Counted from the stretch's first letter, positions 45,897 through 56,734 are shown. The stretch is DNA of 64,000 nucleotides from Megalonaias nervosa (GCA_016617855.1 JAECUM010004326.1:1-64000); one strand, 5' to 3'. Notes: generated by a model from the sequence alone, not told the origin. Numbers and translations: made by a program.

Positions 45897-46112
45897 ATAC
45901 AAAACAAACTGTCCACTAGCAACGCTGATCACTTGTAAAGTGAATGACCAGTGTCAGCTGCCTCAGCACAGCAGACCCTTGTCTCTGATTAGCTGATAGC
46001 CAATCCAACTTGTGCGTGTGTCCACTGAACTGACTCTGAACTGACCCACATAACGGACCTTGACTGGAATCCATTCTTTGTGTAAACATCATTTAATTAC
46101 ATTAAACACCTA
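45897..46112 (-). repeat. A1 split direct repeat (5' terminus of element)
   Basis: Outer left repeat in element orientation. It matches A2 and ends at CACCTA before CATATTTTT of the flanking DNA. Contains the presumed promoter and RNA start; no TATA box is clear. Confidence 0.9.
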
Positions 46113-47313
46113 CATATTTTTTTTTGTTTCACAAAAAGTTTATACAGCATCCCCTTCTGCTCAAATGAATTTGGTTTTCCTGGCACTTGATGTAATTGGG
46201 ATGCTGTGTTTTAATCATGTGCGTCTGTTTCAACAGGACATTTATCTTTCGTGGTCTATATGTGCAAAATAATCCAGCAATGTTCTTTTTGACATATCAT
46301 GTGAACTTGTGTTCCTCCTGACTCAGCACTTGTCAAAGCAACTTATGTTGGCTATAGACCTTTTTAATAAGTTATTTACTTCCCTTACATAGGGGGCACT
46401 GTCATCACTTAATCAACTTCCAGGGGTTACCGTAATGACTTGATTACCAGTATATATGTTGTTATAATTAACTATTTAAACGATGACACTTTGGAAAGGT
46501 GTAATTCCTGGAACTTTAATCTTACTGGAGACAGCATGGGCAGAATGTAAGAGGAAATAGGAAGAACTAGTCAAGCGAGCAAAGGGGATTAAAGCATTGG
46601 GCCAACAAGATTAATTTTACTTGAAAAATAAGTTAGAAAAAAAGAAAAACATAAGACTTTATATCCACAATATACCCCACCACACCCCCAATCAAATTCC
46701 ATCACTTATTTCAATATGCATATATGAAAGTGGGAGGCCTTGTATACAAGTTCTTTTCTTGACTTTGATTTTACTTTGTTCAGGTTGGCCATATTGAGAC
46801 AATCTTATATGTACTTGTGGGTATATCTGAAAAGAAAAAAAGATGGAACTAATGCTCCAATCTCTACCACATCAAAATGGAATAATCCCAGAAAATGGCG
46901 TCTTAGTCTGAAGAAAGCAATGGATCTTTTGTTTTGAAGCTCACAAACTAATATTGAGGATTCTTTATTTCAACCAACTGTTAATGTTGAAAGGTTTTGC
47001 CAGAAGCTGTTAAATCAAAATTCCAATGCTGGACGGTTGACACATTTTGAAAAGACCAAGGATGGAGCAGATAGAATACCAGCATTCAGTGACAACAGTG
47101 ACTTCATGTTTTCAGCCCAAAGAGATTTGTCATCTGAAAATGCCACAATTTGTTTCAATAATCACTTCAGAAACATATCTTATTCGAAAGAAGAATGTGC
47201 CAAAATAAAACTTGAAATGAGAGGTCAATATACTAACCATATGTGGATGGAATACCACAAAGGGAGAATTACAAGGTCAAAGTCTGGCCAAGTGATAACA
47301 TGTAAAGAAACTA

Positions 47314-49699
47314 CCGTATTTACCGTATATATTGTGACACGATAAAATAATAATTTTTTCCTGTCCCAGAACTTATGGTGAAACTTTTTTTTCATGTACA
47401 TCATGTGTCCCAAGACTTAAGAAACGAAATAAATTTGTATTGCATTTGTGCTCCCCTCATGCATATTGCAATAAAATAGATAAACAAAATGCTCATTTGA
47501 TAATAAAATGAAAGAAACTAACCTTGTATTGTTATCATTTATTCCTTTTTTCCAACATGAGCATTGAAGAATAAAATATATCCACGAAATCCGTATATGT
47601 AGCGTAGGCTTCCATACTGTAGCGTGTATCGCTTATGTCCGATAACACATGCCATGTTGTTCATTTGACATGAACATTCAGAAACAAATTGTGTTTGGTT
47701 GTACTCAAAGGTTTGAATATGTTATCCGTGTGAAAACTGGATCTAACAAAATCGCAAACAAGAGGGAAATAATCAACCAATATATTGAAGACATCTGTCA
47801 TTCGCGCATGACACTGTGTTAGTTGCAAAATAATCAAGACTGAATTATATCCAGGTCTACTGTATGACAGTATCTCGCAAATAAAGATCATTATTTGAAA
47901 ACACATTCACTTGAGTGCAAGTGACAATCTTTTCACCAGCATGGGTTACAAAAGAATCATTACTATTTACCCACAGACATCAATGCTCCTTTGCATTAAT
48001 TATTACTACTGATGCTAAGCACATCGAAGCCCTGGTGGTGAATAAACAGAACTGGCAGTGAGCAGTAAACCCTTCTTTGTACTTAGCGACAGGACATCAA
48101 AGACAAAGGTTCTTTTTATTACAAAGCAAGCTGACCTCAGAAGCCAACTTTGGTTGCTTTTTTAATCAAGACAAAGGTTATTTTATTGCAAAGCAAGATG
48201 ACACAGGAAGCCGACTATGCATTCTTTTAAGTGTGAGAATTTTTTTTCCTTCTCCTTGAATATACAACGACGGCCGAGATCTGGAAACAAACTTTGGTTC
48301 CTTTTCACCAGTATTCACGGGAAGTTTGAAAATAAATTGAACAATGGAACAAATTTTAAAGTGAACAATATAGTGCTTTTCTCATGTACAGATGTCCATC
48401 TCCAAGCGTCACCCAGAATATCTGGAGAAAATAAAATCATGTGATGAGTTTGTGCAGGCCAGAAGAGAAGCAAATGATTTCAAAAAGGAGAGAGAAATAA
48501 TCAACCAATACAACTGCCATTCATGCACGATATGGTGTCAGGTGCAAAATAATCAAGACTGAATTATATCCAGGTCCACTCTATGACAGTGTGTTGCAAA
48601 AAAATCATTATTTGAAAACACATTCATTTGAGTGAAAGTGATAATCTTTTTGCCAGCACAGGTTACAAAAGAATCATTACTATTTACCCACAGACATCAA
48701 AGCTCCTTTGTATTAATTATAACTAGAGATGCCAAGCACACAGAAGCCAGGGTGGTGAATAAACACAACCGGCAGTGAGCAGTAAGATCCTTCTTTGAAC
48801 TTACTGACAGGACATCAAAGACAAAGGTTATTTTTATCACAAAGCAAGCCGACCTCGGAAACTGACTTTGGATACTCTGAAGCCATTTTCTTTTTTAAAA
48901 GGATATCAATACAAAGGTTATTTTATTGCAAAGCAAGCTGACCTTGGAAGCCGACTATGGATTCTTTTAAGTGTGCCATTTTGGGGGTGTGTGTTTTCAA
49001 TATACAAAGACAGCCGCAATATGGAAGCTAACTTTGGTTCCATTTCACCGGTATTCACAGTAATTTGAAAAATAAATTGAAACAATGGAACAATTTTTAA
49101 AGTGACACAATAAAGTGTTTCATCCATGGACATCGATGACCCAGCGTCGCCCAGAAGATTTGGAGAAAATAAAATCATGTGATGAATTCGTGAAGGCCAG
49201 AAGAAAAGCAGATGATTTTGCCGACAATATGATCATTAACATGGACGAGATTCTAGTGTACTTTGATTGCATTCCTGGATGGACTGACGATGGTCAAAAG
49301 TGTGAAAATTAGTCTGGTGCAGATTTGAAAAAGTCTGACTTTAGTCCTTGCAGTTTCTGCTTCAGGTGATGTGTTGCTTCTAACAAGTTTTCACTGGATG
49401 AGAAAGTTAAAAAAAAATATTCATGCACCGAAAGAATGGATCGTATGTGCATGAGAAGGGTTGTGTTGATGATATGCTGCTGCAGTGGATTAAAGAGTTT
49501 TATCTCAAGCATACCGTTTTATATTTTTTAAAATAAAATTTCAGCTGGAGTGCATTTTCCGATATGTAATTTTTGAAGGATTTAAAAGGTGTCCCACAAT
49601 TTACAACTAAAAAAAAATGGTGTACCAAACATACAGTGGAAAAAAAAAAATTACTTTAAAAATTAATTTATGGTGTCCCAACATATATGGTAAATATGG
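47314..49699 (+). mobile_element. pogo/Tigger-like transposon, copy 3 (both TIRs)
   Basis: TA at 47312-47313 and 49700-49701. The left end CCGTATTTACCGTATATATT and the right end in reverse complement CCATATTTACCATATATGTT both lead into a GTGACAC/GGGACAC motif. It contains an internal tandem duplication of about 727 bp (about 47767-48493 and 48494-49220) and two preserved TTAA sites equivalent to the MITE target in copy 2 (48232 and 48968). Transposase fragments at 49115-49470 (FDCIPGWTDDGQK, SFDEFVKARRK-like) are decayed. Confidence 0.9.
47767..49220 (+). repeat. ~727-bp tandem duplication inside Tigger copy 3
   Basis: The left unit begins GAAATAATCAACCAATATAT (about 47766) and the right unit GAAATAATCAACCAATACAA (about 48494). 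Long shared blocks include 'CAAGACTGAATTATATCCAG' and 'GAATCATTACTATTTACCCA' at 727-728-bp offset. Neither copy 1 nor copy 2 has the duplication. Confidence 0.85.
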
Positions 49700-50344
49700 T
49701 ACTCCACCAGAAAATTTAGTGAAAGTTATCATGGGCTATGCACCGTTTGATAATCAGTATGTCAAATGGGGTAGGGATCATGAACCTGCAGCCTGGAGAG
49801 CTTACATAAACATAAGGAGACAATCTCATCCTGGTCTTCATGTGACACATTAATGGGCTTTATTTTAACACTCATTTTGGGTGCAAGTCCACATGTTCAT
49901 GGTTCTTGTTGTCAAGATTCTTCAGGGCTATTGGAAATAAAGTGTCCAGCATCCGACAGATGGAAATTCATATCTCCAAGACCTCCATGGCAATGTACTC
50001 TTAAAAAGGAAGCATTAACATTTTTGTCATGTGCAAGGACAATCGACCATTACAGGCAAGAACTGTAACAAGTCATAGCGATATGACTGAAAAATTGTTA
50101 AAGCTACATTAAAAATCATAATCACATCACACCATTACAGGCAAGAACTGGTGTGAATTTGTGGTTGGACCTTGAAGCAACCACCATTTATTGAACACAT
50201 TCCATTTGCTTTAGAAATGTGGAACAGTATGGTAGAAAAATTAAATCCATTCTATTTGAAAGGAATTATTCCAGAAATGTATACAACATGTGTGCTTAGG
50301 TGTTCCTCTGTACCAGTTGGTCAGCGATGATAAGGAAGACAAAT

Positions 50345-50748
50345 AAAGTGATTGTCAAATTAATGACACAAGCTACATTTCAAATGATTTATGGACTCAA
50401 TAAGCTTTGAATAAAAGATTACACAACAATATGCACTAAAGAGTTTAATTTTTTTTTATAAAGACTGCAAATGACATGAACATATATGTTTTGCTAAATT
50501 AGTTGTAAATCTGTGTTATTATATAGACAGCTGTTTCTAAATGTCAAAATCATTGCCACAGAAATTTGGAAAGTAATGTCATCATGCATATGATGATAGA
50601 AGACTGCTTTAATGCATTTAAGTTAAAGTATGTATAATACTAGCTTGCTTTGCAAAGTGGTGGCTGTAAATTTGTTAATCGTGCATGTATCTTCCATATT
50701 TTTGTTGCCTGTTGTGACACATTTATAGGCATAACAGTTTTAAGAATA
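50345..50748. other. intergenic spacer between convergent transposon genes
   Basis: AT-rich, without domain-bearing ORFs. It separates the 3' ends of the YqaJ and DDE remnants. Confidence 0.5.
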
Positions 50749-50749
50749 T

Positions 50750-51896
50750 TAAAATTTTTTATCCTTGCCACCTATCAACATGACTATGAAGATTAGCAAT
50801 TGTTCGTGTTTGTGGCACTTCTCTTTTGGAAAACTCTTTTTTCCTTTGTTTAAAAGGAGGGATGATGAGATGGACATCTTTAGGGGTTGTGATGTCTGAA
50901 ATAAGGAATCCTTTGTCTGCCATAATGGCATATCCAGGTTCACACATGTCTACCAGGTCACTGTATTTGTAATTTGTTTGTCACTTACATTCCCTGCCCA
51001 CAAATCTGACACAAATGTTACAATCCCCCTGGACTAATTCCAATTAGCCCTTTCCATGTCATATGTGATTTGTAATCACTGTACATCAGAGATTTGTGCT
51101 GTAAGGAACTGGGTGTTTCAGTGTATAACTCTGTAAAATCAAGTATCACCCTACAATTAGGATATTTTTTCTTGAAACCAAGTGGCATATGTTCATCAAC
51201 AACACGTCTTGAAGGCCATTTGACTAGAAAATCTAACTGGATATACAAATAATCAATCCACCTATTAAAATTCATTCCACATGTTGATGTTCCAATATTA
51301 AATCGATCCACTAAATCTTCCAGTAACAAACCCAGTCTCAATCACATCAAGACAAGAAAGAATTCATCTCTATAAGACGCAACTGTCTTGGATGTCCTTT
51401 TTCACTTGTGGCACCACAACGAGCTGTCTGACCTGTATCATCATCCTCAATTTCATGAAATAATGCCTTGAAAGTCGCTGAATTTGGAATTCCAGTATAA
51501 AAATAGCATTTATTGGTCATCGTTTTCAATATCCTCAGATGTTAAAACAGGGGAATTAACCTGTATCCCTCAATCGACAGTTGTCACTTTGTGAACAGGT
51601 GTGCAATATTCAGATGAAATTTTGTTAAAATCACACTGTGTGAAAACATCCATCCTCTGTATGATATTGGTTCATGTTGATTGGTTGTTAATATGAGTGG
51701 CAATATCTTCTAAGTTTATGGGTCCACAGTAATCATGCAAGAGTATAGAGGTGTTCAGAGGCGGTTCAGTTTTAGCTATAAATGATTTGGAAATGTAATT
51801 TGAATCTTCTGCATCTTTGGCAGCACTCTGTTGTTGAACAATGTCAACATGTTCAAGATCTTCATATAGTTGAAGGTCACCATTGGCAAGATCCAT
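50750..51896 (-). pseudogene. DDE_Tnp_4 (PIF/Harbinger-type) transposase, degenerate
   Basis: Minus-strand fragments in order: MDLANGDLQLYEDLEHVDIV (51672-51896, acidic linker); KCYFYTGIPNSATFKALFHE (51347-51529); then NFNRWIDYLYIQLDFLVKWP, KKYPNCRVILDFTELYTETP (first catalytic Asp in LDFTE) and SDYKSHMTWKGLIG (51018-51341); then AIMADKGFLISDITTP (second Asp) and IIPPFKQRKKEF (50759-50947). The final acidic residue, normally HVER in this family, reads HVDR here. Stops and frame changes separate the pieces. Confidence 0.85.
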
Positions 51897-52509
51897 GGAT
51901 TCACTCTCCAGATTCTGAAATTAGCTAATTATACAAATAAAAGCATAATTTTGTAACAGTTAATAATTACATGTACATGTGTAGCATGCACAATTACAAG
52001 TTGGTGCAGGTGTTAAATTTTATTTTATATAATAATATCGGTGGTCTGGGTAAAATACATACAACAAAAGTTCTATACAAGTTATTTTGCTGACATAACA
52101 ATAGTAGAAGTATTTCATAACTCAACAGATAGGTACACAAATATTAAGTATGTATAGTGTAACAGTACACATGTAGACATCAGTGCCAATGATAACAGCC
52201 AATTGAAAGATAATGTAACATGAAATAAAAGACATTTCAACAGTAGACAAAAGTCAGCACATCAAATTCGACTCAAAGCAGTAGCAGTCTACATGCAAAT
52301 GCACAATTTGTTGCATTTTTTATGTATCAACAGTTATAACACATCACCAAGAGGAGTACACTGAATAATTTAAATATGGAATATGACCATTTTATTGTTT
52401 AAAAGCATACGTGATTACAGCTGATTAAAATACATTACAGAAAAAGAATCCTACCCCTCAAATCGTTTAAAATGGATGGAGCATAATAGTAATAATTTTA
52501 GCCACTTAC

Positions 52510-52836
52510 CGACGTTTAAAACACATTGTTCGGAAAGACTGAAGGCACTGGATGCTCTTTCAACAGCCCACTTCTATTGACAAAATCATCGGAACACATT
52601 TGGCTATTAGCAGTGTAAATGAAATATTTCCTTACTAGCCATGACCACTGGAGTCAAATTCTATGTAGTTTGTATCTCGCAGGAAATCTGTGCAATAATA
52701 TTGATTTCCCATCTACTTTCTTCCCTCTAAAGTTGCTACAAATGCAACAACACATGTGGGTTTTTGCAACAGGCATTCTTTGACAGCTGATGAATGGGTA
52801 GCCCATGGAAATAGTAGCGGCAGTTAACGCATGCAC
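52510..52836 (-). pseudogene. THAP-domain exon of the DDE transposase
   Basis: On the minus strand, MPVAKTHMCCCICSNFRGKK starts a THAP zinc finger (C-x2-C), continuing KSILLHRFPARYKLHRI, then after an in-frame stop LQWSWLVRKYFIYTANSQMC, SDDFV, and HPVPSVFPNNVF (the AVPTIFP-type box). The THAP C-x2-H pair reads CSDD instead of CS.H. A clean donor TCG|GTAAGTGG follows at 52510/52509, so the transposase gene had an intron here. THAP domains in such transposases bind transposon ends. Confidence 0.8.
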
Positions 52837-52904
52837 AAAAAATGCACTAAAAAGTTCCTATCAGGGGGAGACAAAAACACTTACTGAAAAGCTCTACAGA
52901 AGAT

Positions 52905-53037
52905 CTCAAATGGGTAATGATTTAATATTGAATTTATGAAACAAATAAAGTCCAGCTTTTGCAAGCCTTGGCATGCAAAAGCTGAACATGATTCAACGTG
53001 TTTCATAAATTTAATATTAAATCATTACCCATTTGAG
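52905..53037. mobile_element. 133-bp near-perfect palindromic MITE with AT flanks
   Basis: The ends CTCAAATGGGTAATGATTTA (52905) and TAAATCATTACCCATTTGAG (to 53037) are inverted over about 38 bp with one mismatch. A second inner pair AGCTTTTGCA / TGCAAAAGCT extends the fold. AT flanks both sides (52903-52904 and 53038-53039). Non-coding. Confidence 0.9.
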
Positions 53038-53039
53038 AT

Positions 53040-53548
53040 TCTTTTTATCACATAGTTTTTATTTCAGTGGAAATTATTTAGATAGAAGAATGAATAATTG
53101 TATTCATTCTCACAGTCACTGCACCTTTCATTTGTTGTGCATAAAAAATAGTCCCAACAAAGTTGAACTAGTAAAAGTAGATTATACTTTTTAACAAACT
53201 ATAAATCAAAGAACATGCATCCATCTGAATAAAAGGAACATTTTATAAAGATAAAATCACTTTTCAACACAGAATGTCCAATGCTTGTGATGTCAAATTA
53301 TTTGATACAGTACACAGTACTGATTAGAGTGCATGTTCACACAAAAATGCCACTTTCACAACTAAACAATACATTGTTGTGGTATTTATGTGAAAAGGGG
53401 ATTACTGGATGCAGAAATTCCCATATTTACTGTAATGTATTTGTCACTGGATATTTGCAGTATCTTATCTGGAACAGTAGACTGTACAGAAGACGTAAAC
53501 AAAATGTAGTTTTTTGGGAAGGGATAAAACTAACTTTAATTATGCAAT
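53040..53548. other. ACO1 intron, no recognised feature
   Basis: AT-rich stretch between the palindromic MITE and the left terminal repeat of the large DIRS element. Nothing recognised. Confidence 0.4.
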
Positions 53549-53879
53549 ACTTACCCATGGCTATTGTTTAGCTTTCTTTTTCGTGCCAAAAAACATACCA
53601 TCTGTTTGATGTGCATACACTTAGAGTGAAGAATGTTCAGTATGAAGCAATTCCTCATGCAGCTTGCTTGTTGCTGGTATGTTATGTGCAAAACAAGCAC
53701 GGCTAGCTATCTTTTTCACAGACAGCTGCTATATCAAGGCATCAGAGCTGGGTGGGAGGAGGGCATTTGACAAAAAAATTACATTTTAATAGCAGCAATA
53801 GCTTACCAATGGCTAATGTTTAGCTGAATTTGTCAGTAAGGAGGGTTTGCTGATGATCCCTTAAACTTATCAAAAATAC

Positions 53880-54400
53880 AGAAATGGAAAATACTCACCA
53901 TTGGTGGAGAGGTCCATATTATGGAAGGTTGGTATTTCTTGGGGCCACATGTGCTGTAATAATGGGACCCAGAGAAAAGATTCCTTCGCTTTGTTGAGAT
54001 AACAAGCTGAGGTAAAAGGAGGAAAGTGTAGTATGGGAATGTCAAAATGCTGCCTTCATGATGTCCTCCAAGGAGGAGAGATTAAAGTAGGCCCATGAGG
54101 TGACAATCCATCGTGAAATAGTGGCAGCTGAAATGTCTATGGAACCCTTGAGAAGGAGGAAAAGACGCTTCCTACCCTTTTGTTTTCCTCTGGATACCTA
54201 AAAATAGAAACGGTGACCTCACCGGACATAAAAGCCTACCTGTATCATCCGCAGCACAGAGTCGATTTACACTTGGGATTTCTATTGGTAGTGGCGCTAT
54301 GGAAGGTTATTTAGTTTTAGCTAAAAATCCTGGTTTACAAAGGAGGGCAAACAGAAACAAAGTCTTGAGAGTGAGGTCCTGAAAAGAAGCCTCACTCAGG
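53880..54400 (-). pseudogene. DIRS tyrosine recombinase C-terminal remnant
   Basis: Minus-strand pieces: LSEASFQDLTLKTLFLFALL (the LT.KT.FL.AL helix of YR enzymes), PVRSPFLFLG, the motif HFSCHYFTMDCHLMGLL (other frame ISAATISRWIVTSWAY), and LEDIMKAAFWHSHTTLSSFY (near the nucleophilic Tyr region). The terminal ORF 53833-54045 continues to the left terminal repeat. At least two frameshifts. Confidence 0.72.
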
Positions 54401-54422
54401 TCTCTGCAGCTCAAAATACTTA

Positions 54423-55612
54423 TTAACCCGTTTTATCCCGTTTACCAATTTCAACTGCAGTGCCTGATTCCTGAGAAGCAATTCTAAATACATCGTGGTA
54501 AAATGGAGCATGATACAGCAGCAACAGCAGAAACTGTGATGACCTTCACCATGTTTACTAAAAATGTTTTAACATTGTTATTTCTTTTTTAAGGTATATA
54601 AAACTATGTATCTCTGAAAAGGTAATAAAATTTGCAACACAGTGATATATGTTTTGTTATCATTTACCAATGTACATGCTCACAACTGTATTTTGAAATA
54701 TGACTGAAAGAAAAAAAAAAACATTAAAAACTTACCATGATGTTCAGTGAATCTTTTGTTCATGAAGATGAATGAAATGCTCCAAATAGTATGCAAATAA
54801 AATAAAGATAATTCTATTTCTAGTATTTTGGTCCAAATTTGAAGTTTCTAGCACTGTTAGTTCAAAAGTTATAATAATTTTACTAAAATTGGACAACAAA
54901 ACACCTGGAACAATTTGTTTACTTCACATTCTAGAACATGTACTTCAGCGTGCAGTTTCTCATGAAAACTTGTCACAAATTAACCCTAGAAATCTTTCAG
55001 TAAGATAAAGGTAATTAATCAGTACAATTTTTGTTCAAATTTTGAAGTCCACATCATCACTATGTCAGTAATAACAATATAATAAATCGTGGCTGCAACC
55101 GAGGTGAAAAATCATCCCGGACCCATTCCTCTTGAAAGCCTTCAAAGTCAGCTTCATTCTCCGAATCATGATCGAAAAGTGCATGAAGCCATGCATCATC
55201 TCTTTCATCAACTTGATTCAATTCTAACCCATCATTTAAGTCAATAGTATCATCAGAATCATCCAAATCGTCAACTTCAATGTCGTTACCTTTGCTATCA
55301 ACATCCATGTTTACATCTGAGTTGTCGTCCATCATTTTATCGATCGATTTTCAAGCCAACAATTTCTTTTCCAACCATGTTTTTTTTTTTAAACTTCACT
55401 GCGCATGTGTGCTTTAACCATTTCCTGTGTTGGTGAAGAAGTACACATATATGTGTGATGTATAACATGTGTTTCTAGAGACGCTATACACATACCTAGT
55501 AGAGTACAACCGGAGTCGTATTCAGGATAAAATGGGATACTACGACCACAGGCGTATTCAGGATAGAATGAGGTATTACACCCGTAGTCATATTCAGGAT
55601 AAAATTGGTTAA
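54423..55612 (-). mobile_element. piggyBac-like internal-deletion element (1.19 kb)
   Basis: TTAA flanks at 54423-54426 and 55609-55612. The inverted ends read TTAACCCGTTTTATCCCG on the left and, in reverse complement, TTAACCAATTTTATCCTG on the right. The right end carries three tandem 36-bp subterminal repeats containing TATTCAGGATAAAAT (about 55512-55608). A 91-residue N-terminal transposase-like ORF survives (55060-55335). Inserted in DIRS copy A between RNase H and recombinase. Confidence 0.85.
55060..55335 (-). CDS. acidic N-terminal fragment of a piggyBac-like transposase
   Basis: 91 residues starting MMDDNSDVNMDVDSKGNDIE, very rich in Asp/Glu, with SENEADFEGFQEEWVRDDF followed by SPRLQPRF. 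An acidic N-terminus with an EFEGF-like motif is typical of piggyBac-type transposases just before the DDE domain; about 500 further residues, including the catalytic DDD and the C-terminal zinc finger, are missing. The ORF starts about 275 bp inside the TTAA end, the expected promoter-proximal position. It could still produce a small acidic protein, but there is no sign of selection. Confidence 0.7.
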   Translation of the reverse strand: MMDDNSDVNMDVDSKGNDIEVDDLDDSDDTIDLNDGLELNQVDERDDAWLHALFDHDSENEADFEGFQEEWVRDDFSPRLQPRFIILLLLT

Positions 55613-56039
55613 TAAGATTCACAAGGTGCGAATCCAAACCAATTACCATGCCTTGAGACAATTTAAGTGTGTTAGAAATGGCAACTCTATAGCCCCTGAT
55701 AGTGGATACAGAACATTTTTTGTTCTAAAAGAGAAACCAAAGGCAATCAGCCACAGAGGTTATTAAGGTGCAGCCAAGATCAACCCATTTCCTACTGCAC
55801 CAATCACTGAAGATTCTCCACCTGGCATCATAGACCTTGGATGCAGAAGCTCTCCTGGCCTGAATGATGCAACTGGCAACACAGCCCAAAAAGTTGTTCT
55901 GGCAGAAAGATCACTTGAGATGAGCCAAGCGTGAATTTAGAGAATGTGTGGGTTGTTGTGGAGGAGGGATCCCTAGTGTTGCAAGAGAAGATCCCTCATG
56001 AGAGGAAGAGACCTGGATTGAGCGATCAACAGGTCTAGA

Positions 56040-56734
56040 AGAATGCTGAACCAGAAGTGCTGAGGCCACAGAGGAGCTCTAAGAATGATCTTAGCAGTGG
56101 AAGTTCTGACTTTTGTGTAAGCGAACAGCAGATCCCACTGGAGACTGAATGCATCGACTGTCCAAGCTCCTTGATCCAGGACAGGAGAAACTTAAAATGG
56201 GAGTCTGTTGTTGAGCATGGTTGCAAAAAGATCCACTAGGGGCCTTCCCCACAGCAAGAACAGGGACTCTGTAACTGAGCAGTGAAGAATCCATTCTGTG
56301 AGGATGGCTCTGCTAGTTCTGGACAGACTTCAGCCAAAAAGTTCTTCTTGCCCAGAAAGAGTATGCTGAACTCCGAGTGTTATGTTCTCTGAGGTAGGCC
56401 AGCACAGGAGGTTTCAGAATTTCACAAAAAGAGAAGGGGCATGTGTGCCTCCTTGACGTCAGAGATAAGCTATGATGGGCGTGTTGTTGGAAGAGACCAT
56501 GACACATCGACTCCTTACTCACTCTATGCACCCTTGCAACGCAAGGTATACAGCCTTCATTTCTAGGTTGTTTATGTGGAGGGATGATTCGGACAGGGTC
56601 CAATGCCCATGCAGAATTATACCCACTGGTTCTAAATGCGTGCCCCAACGGGAATCTGATGCATCAGCGAACAGATAGGAGTAGAGTTCGGGTACACGGA
56701 TGGGGACTCCAATCATGAATCTGCCCCAATTCAT
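56040..56734 (-). pseudogene. DIRS RNase H and post-RNase H domain, frameshifted
   Basis: YLFADASDSRWGTHLEPVG and LHINNLEMKAVYLAL (56519-56734) are the RNase H first-Asp and Glu helices. Downstream in other frames are a TRSLSLT-like block (56460), a conserved RPLVDLFATMLNNRLP-like stretch (about 56200) and PVLDQGAWTVDAFSLQWDLL. In-frame stops are present. Confidence 0.8.

Larger units (their letters stand above)
38905..46112 (-). mobile_element. Ngaro-like YR retrotransposon with split direct repeats (7.2 kb)
   Basis: Read on the minus strand the order is A1 (46112-45897), gag, RT/RNase H, tyrosine recombinase, B1 (40436-39900), A2 (39901-39687), B2 (39496-38905). A1 matches A2 and B1 matches B2. 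The B1/A2 junction (CACCTATTTACAC on +) equals what joining the two outer ends would produce, with a shared TA: outer A1 end CACCTA|CAT, outer B2 end CCA|TATTTACAC. This is the A1-B1-A2-B2 layout of Ngaro-group DIRS-order elements, which are thought to integrate a circular DNA by a tyrosine recombinase. No LTR or integrase is present. Frameshifts in RT and YR and a lost recombinase arginine make this copy inactive. Confidence 0.93.
46783..50340 (+). pseudogene. YqaJ-type nuclease (SWIM-YqaJ), split by a Tigger insertion
   Basis: The first part (46783-47313) has a remnant resembling the tail of a SWIM zinc finger (HIETILYVLVGISEK), NAPISTTSKWNNPRKWRL, then the YqaJ start WMEYHKGRITRSKSGQVITC. 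The second part (49702-50340) continues LVKVIMGYAPFDN, KWGRDHEPAAWRAYI (metal/active-site region), GLLEIKCPAS (catalytic E-x-K) and WCEFVVWT. Removing Tigger copy 3 and one TA joins KETT to PPEN in frame. Stops after HVTH (49853), ASPD changed to ASPH, and frameshifts in the N-terminal part show it was also decaying independently. Confidence 0.82.
46113..52904. mobile_element. decayed two-gene DNA transposon (YqaJ nuclease + THAP-DDE transposase), ISL2EU-like
   Basis: Two convergent coding remnants: a plus-strand YqaJ-type nuclease (46783-50340) and a minus-strand THAP plus DDE_Tnp_4 transposase (52836-50750). The ISL2EU/PIF-related group is known to pair such a transposase with a YqaJ protein. 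Outer termini could not be found by eye, so the stated limits are only the flanking identified features. Tigger copy 3 splits the nuclease gene. Confidence 0.6.

Noticed and set aside
38905..46112. Interpretation as an LTR retrotransposon or integrated virus
   Set aside because: No LTRs, protease, DDE integrase or envelope; repeats are split A/B type and a tyrosine recombinase is present.
55389..55661. ORF with FYPEYD repeats that might be a repetitive shell or secreted protein
   Set aside because: It is the translation of 36-bp subterminal repeats of the piggyBac-like element, on the outer side of its TTAA end.
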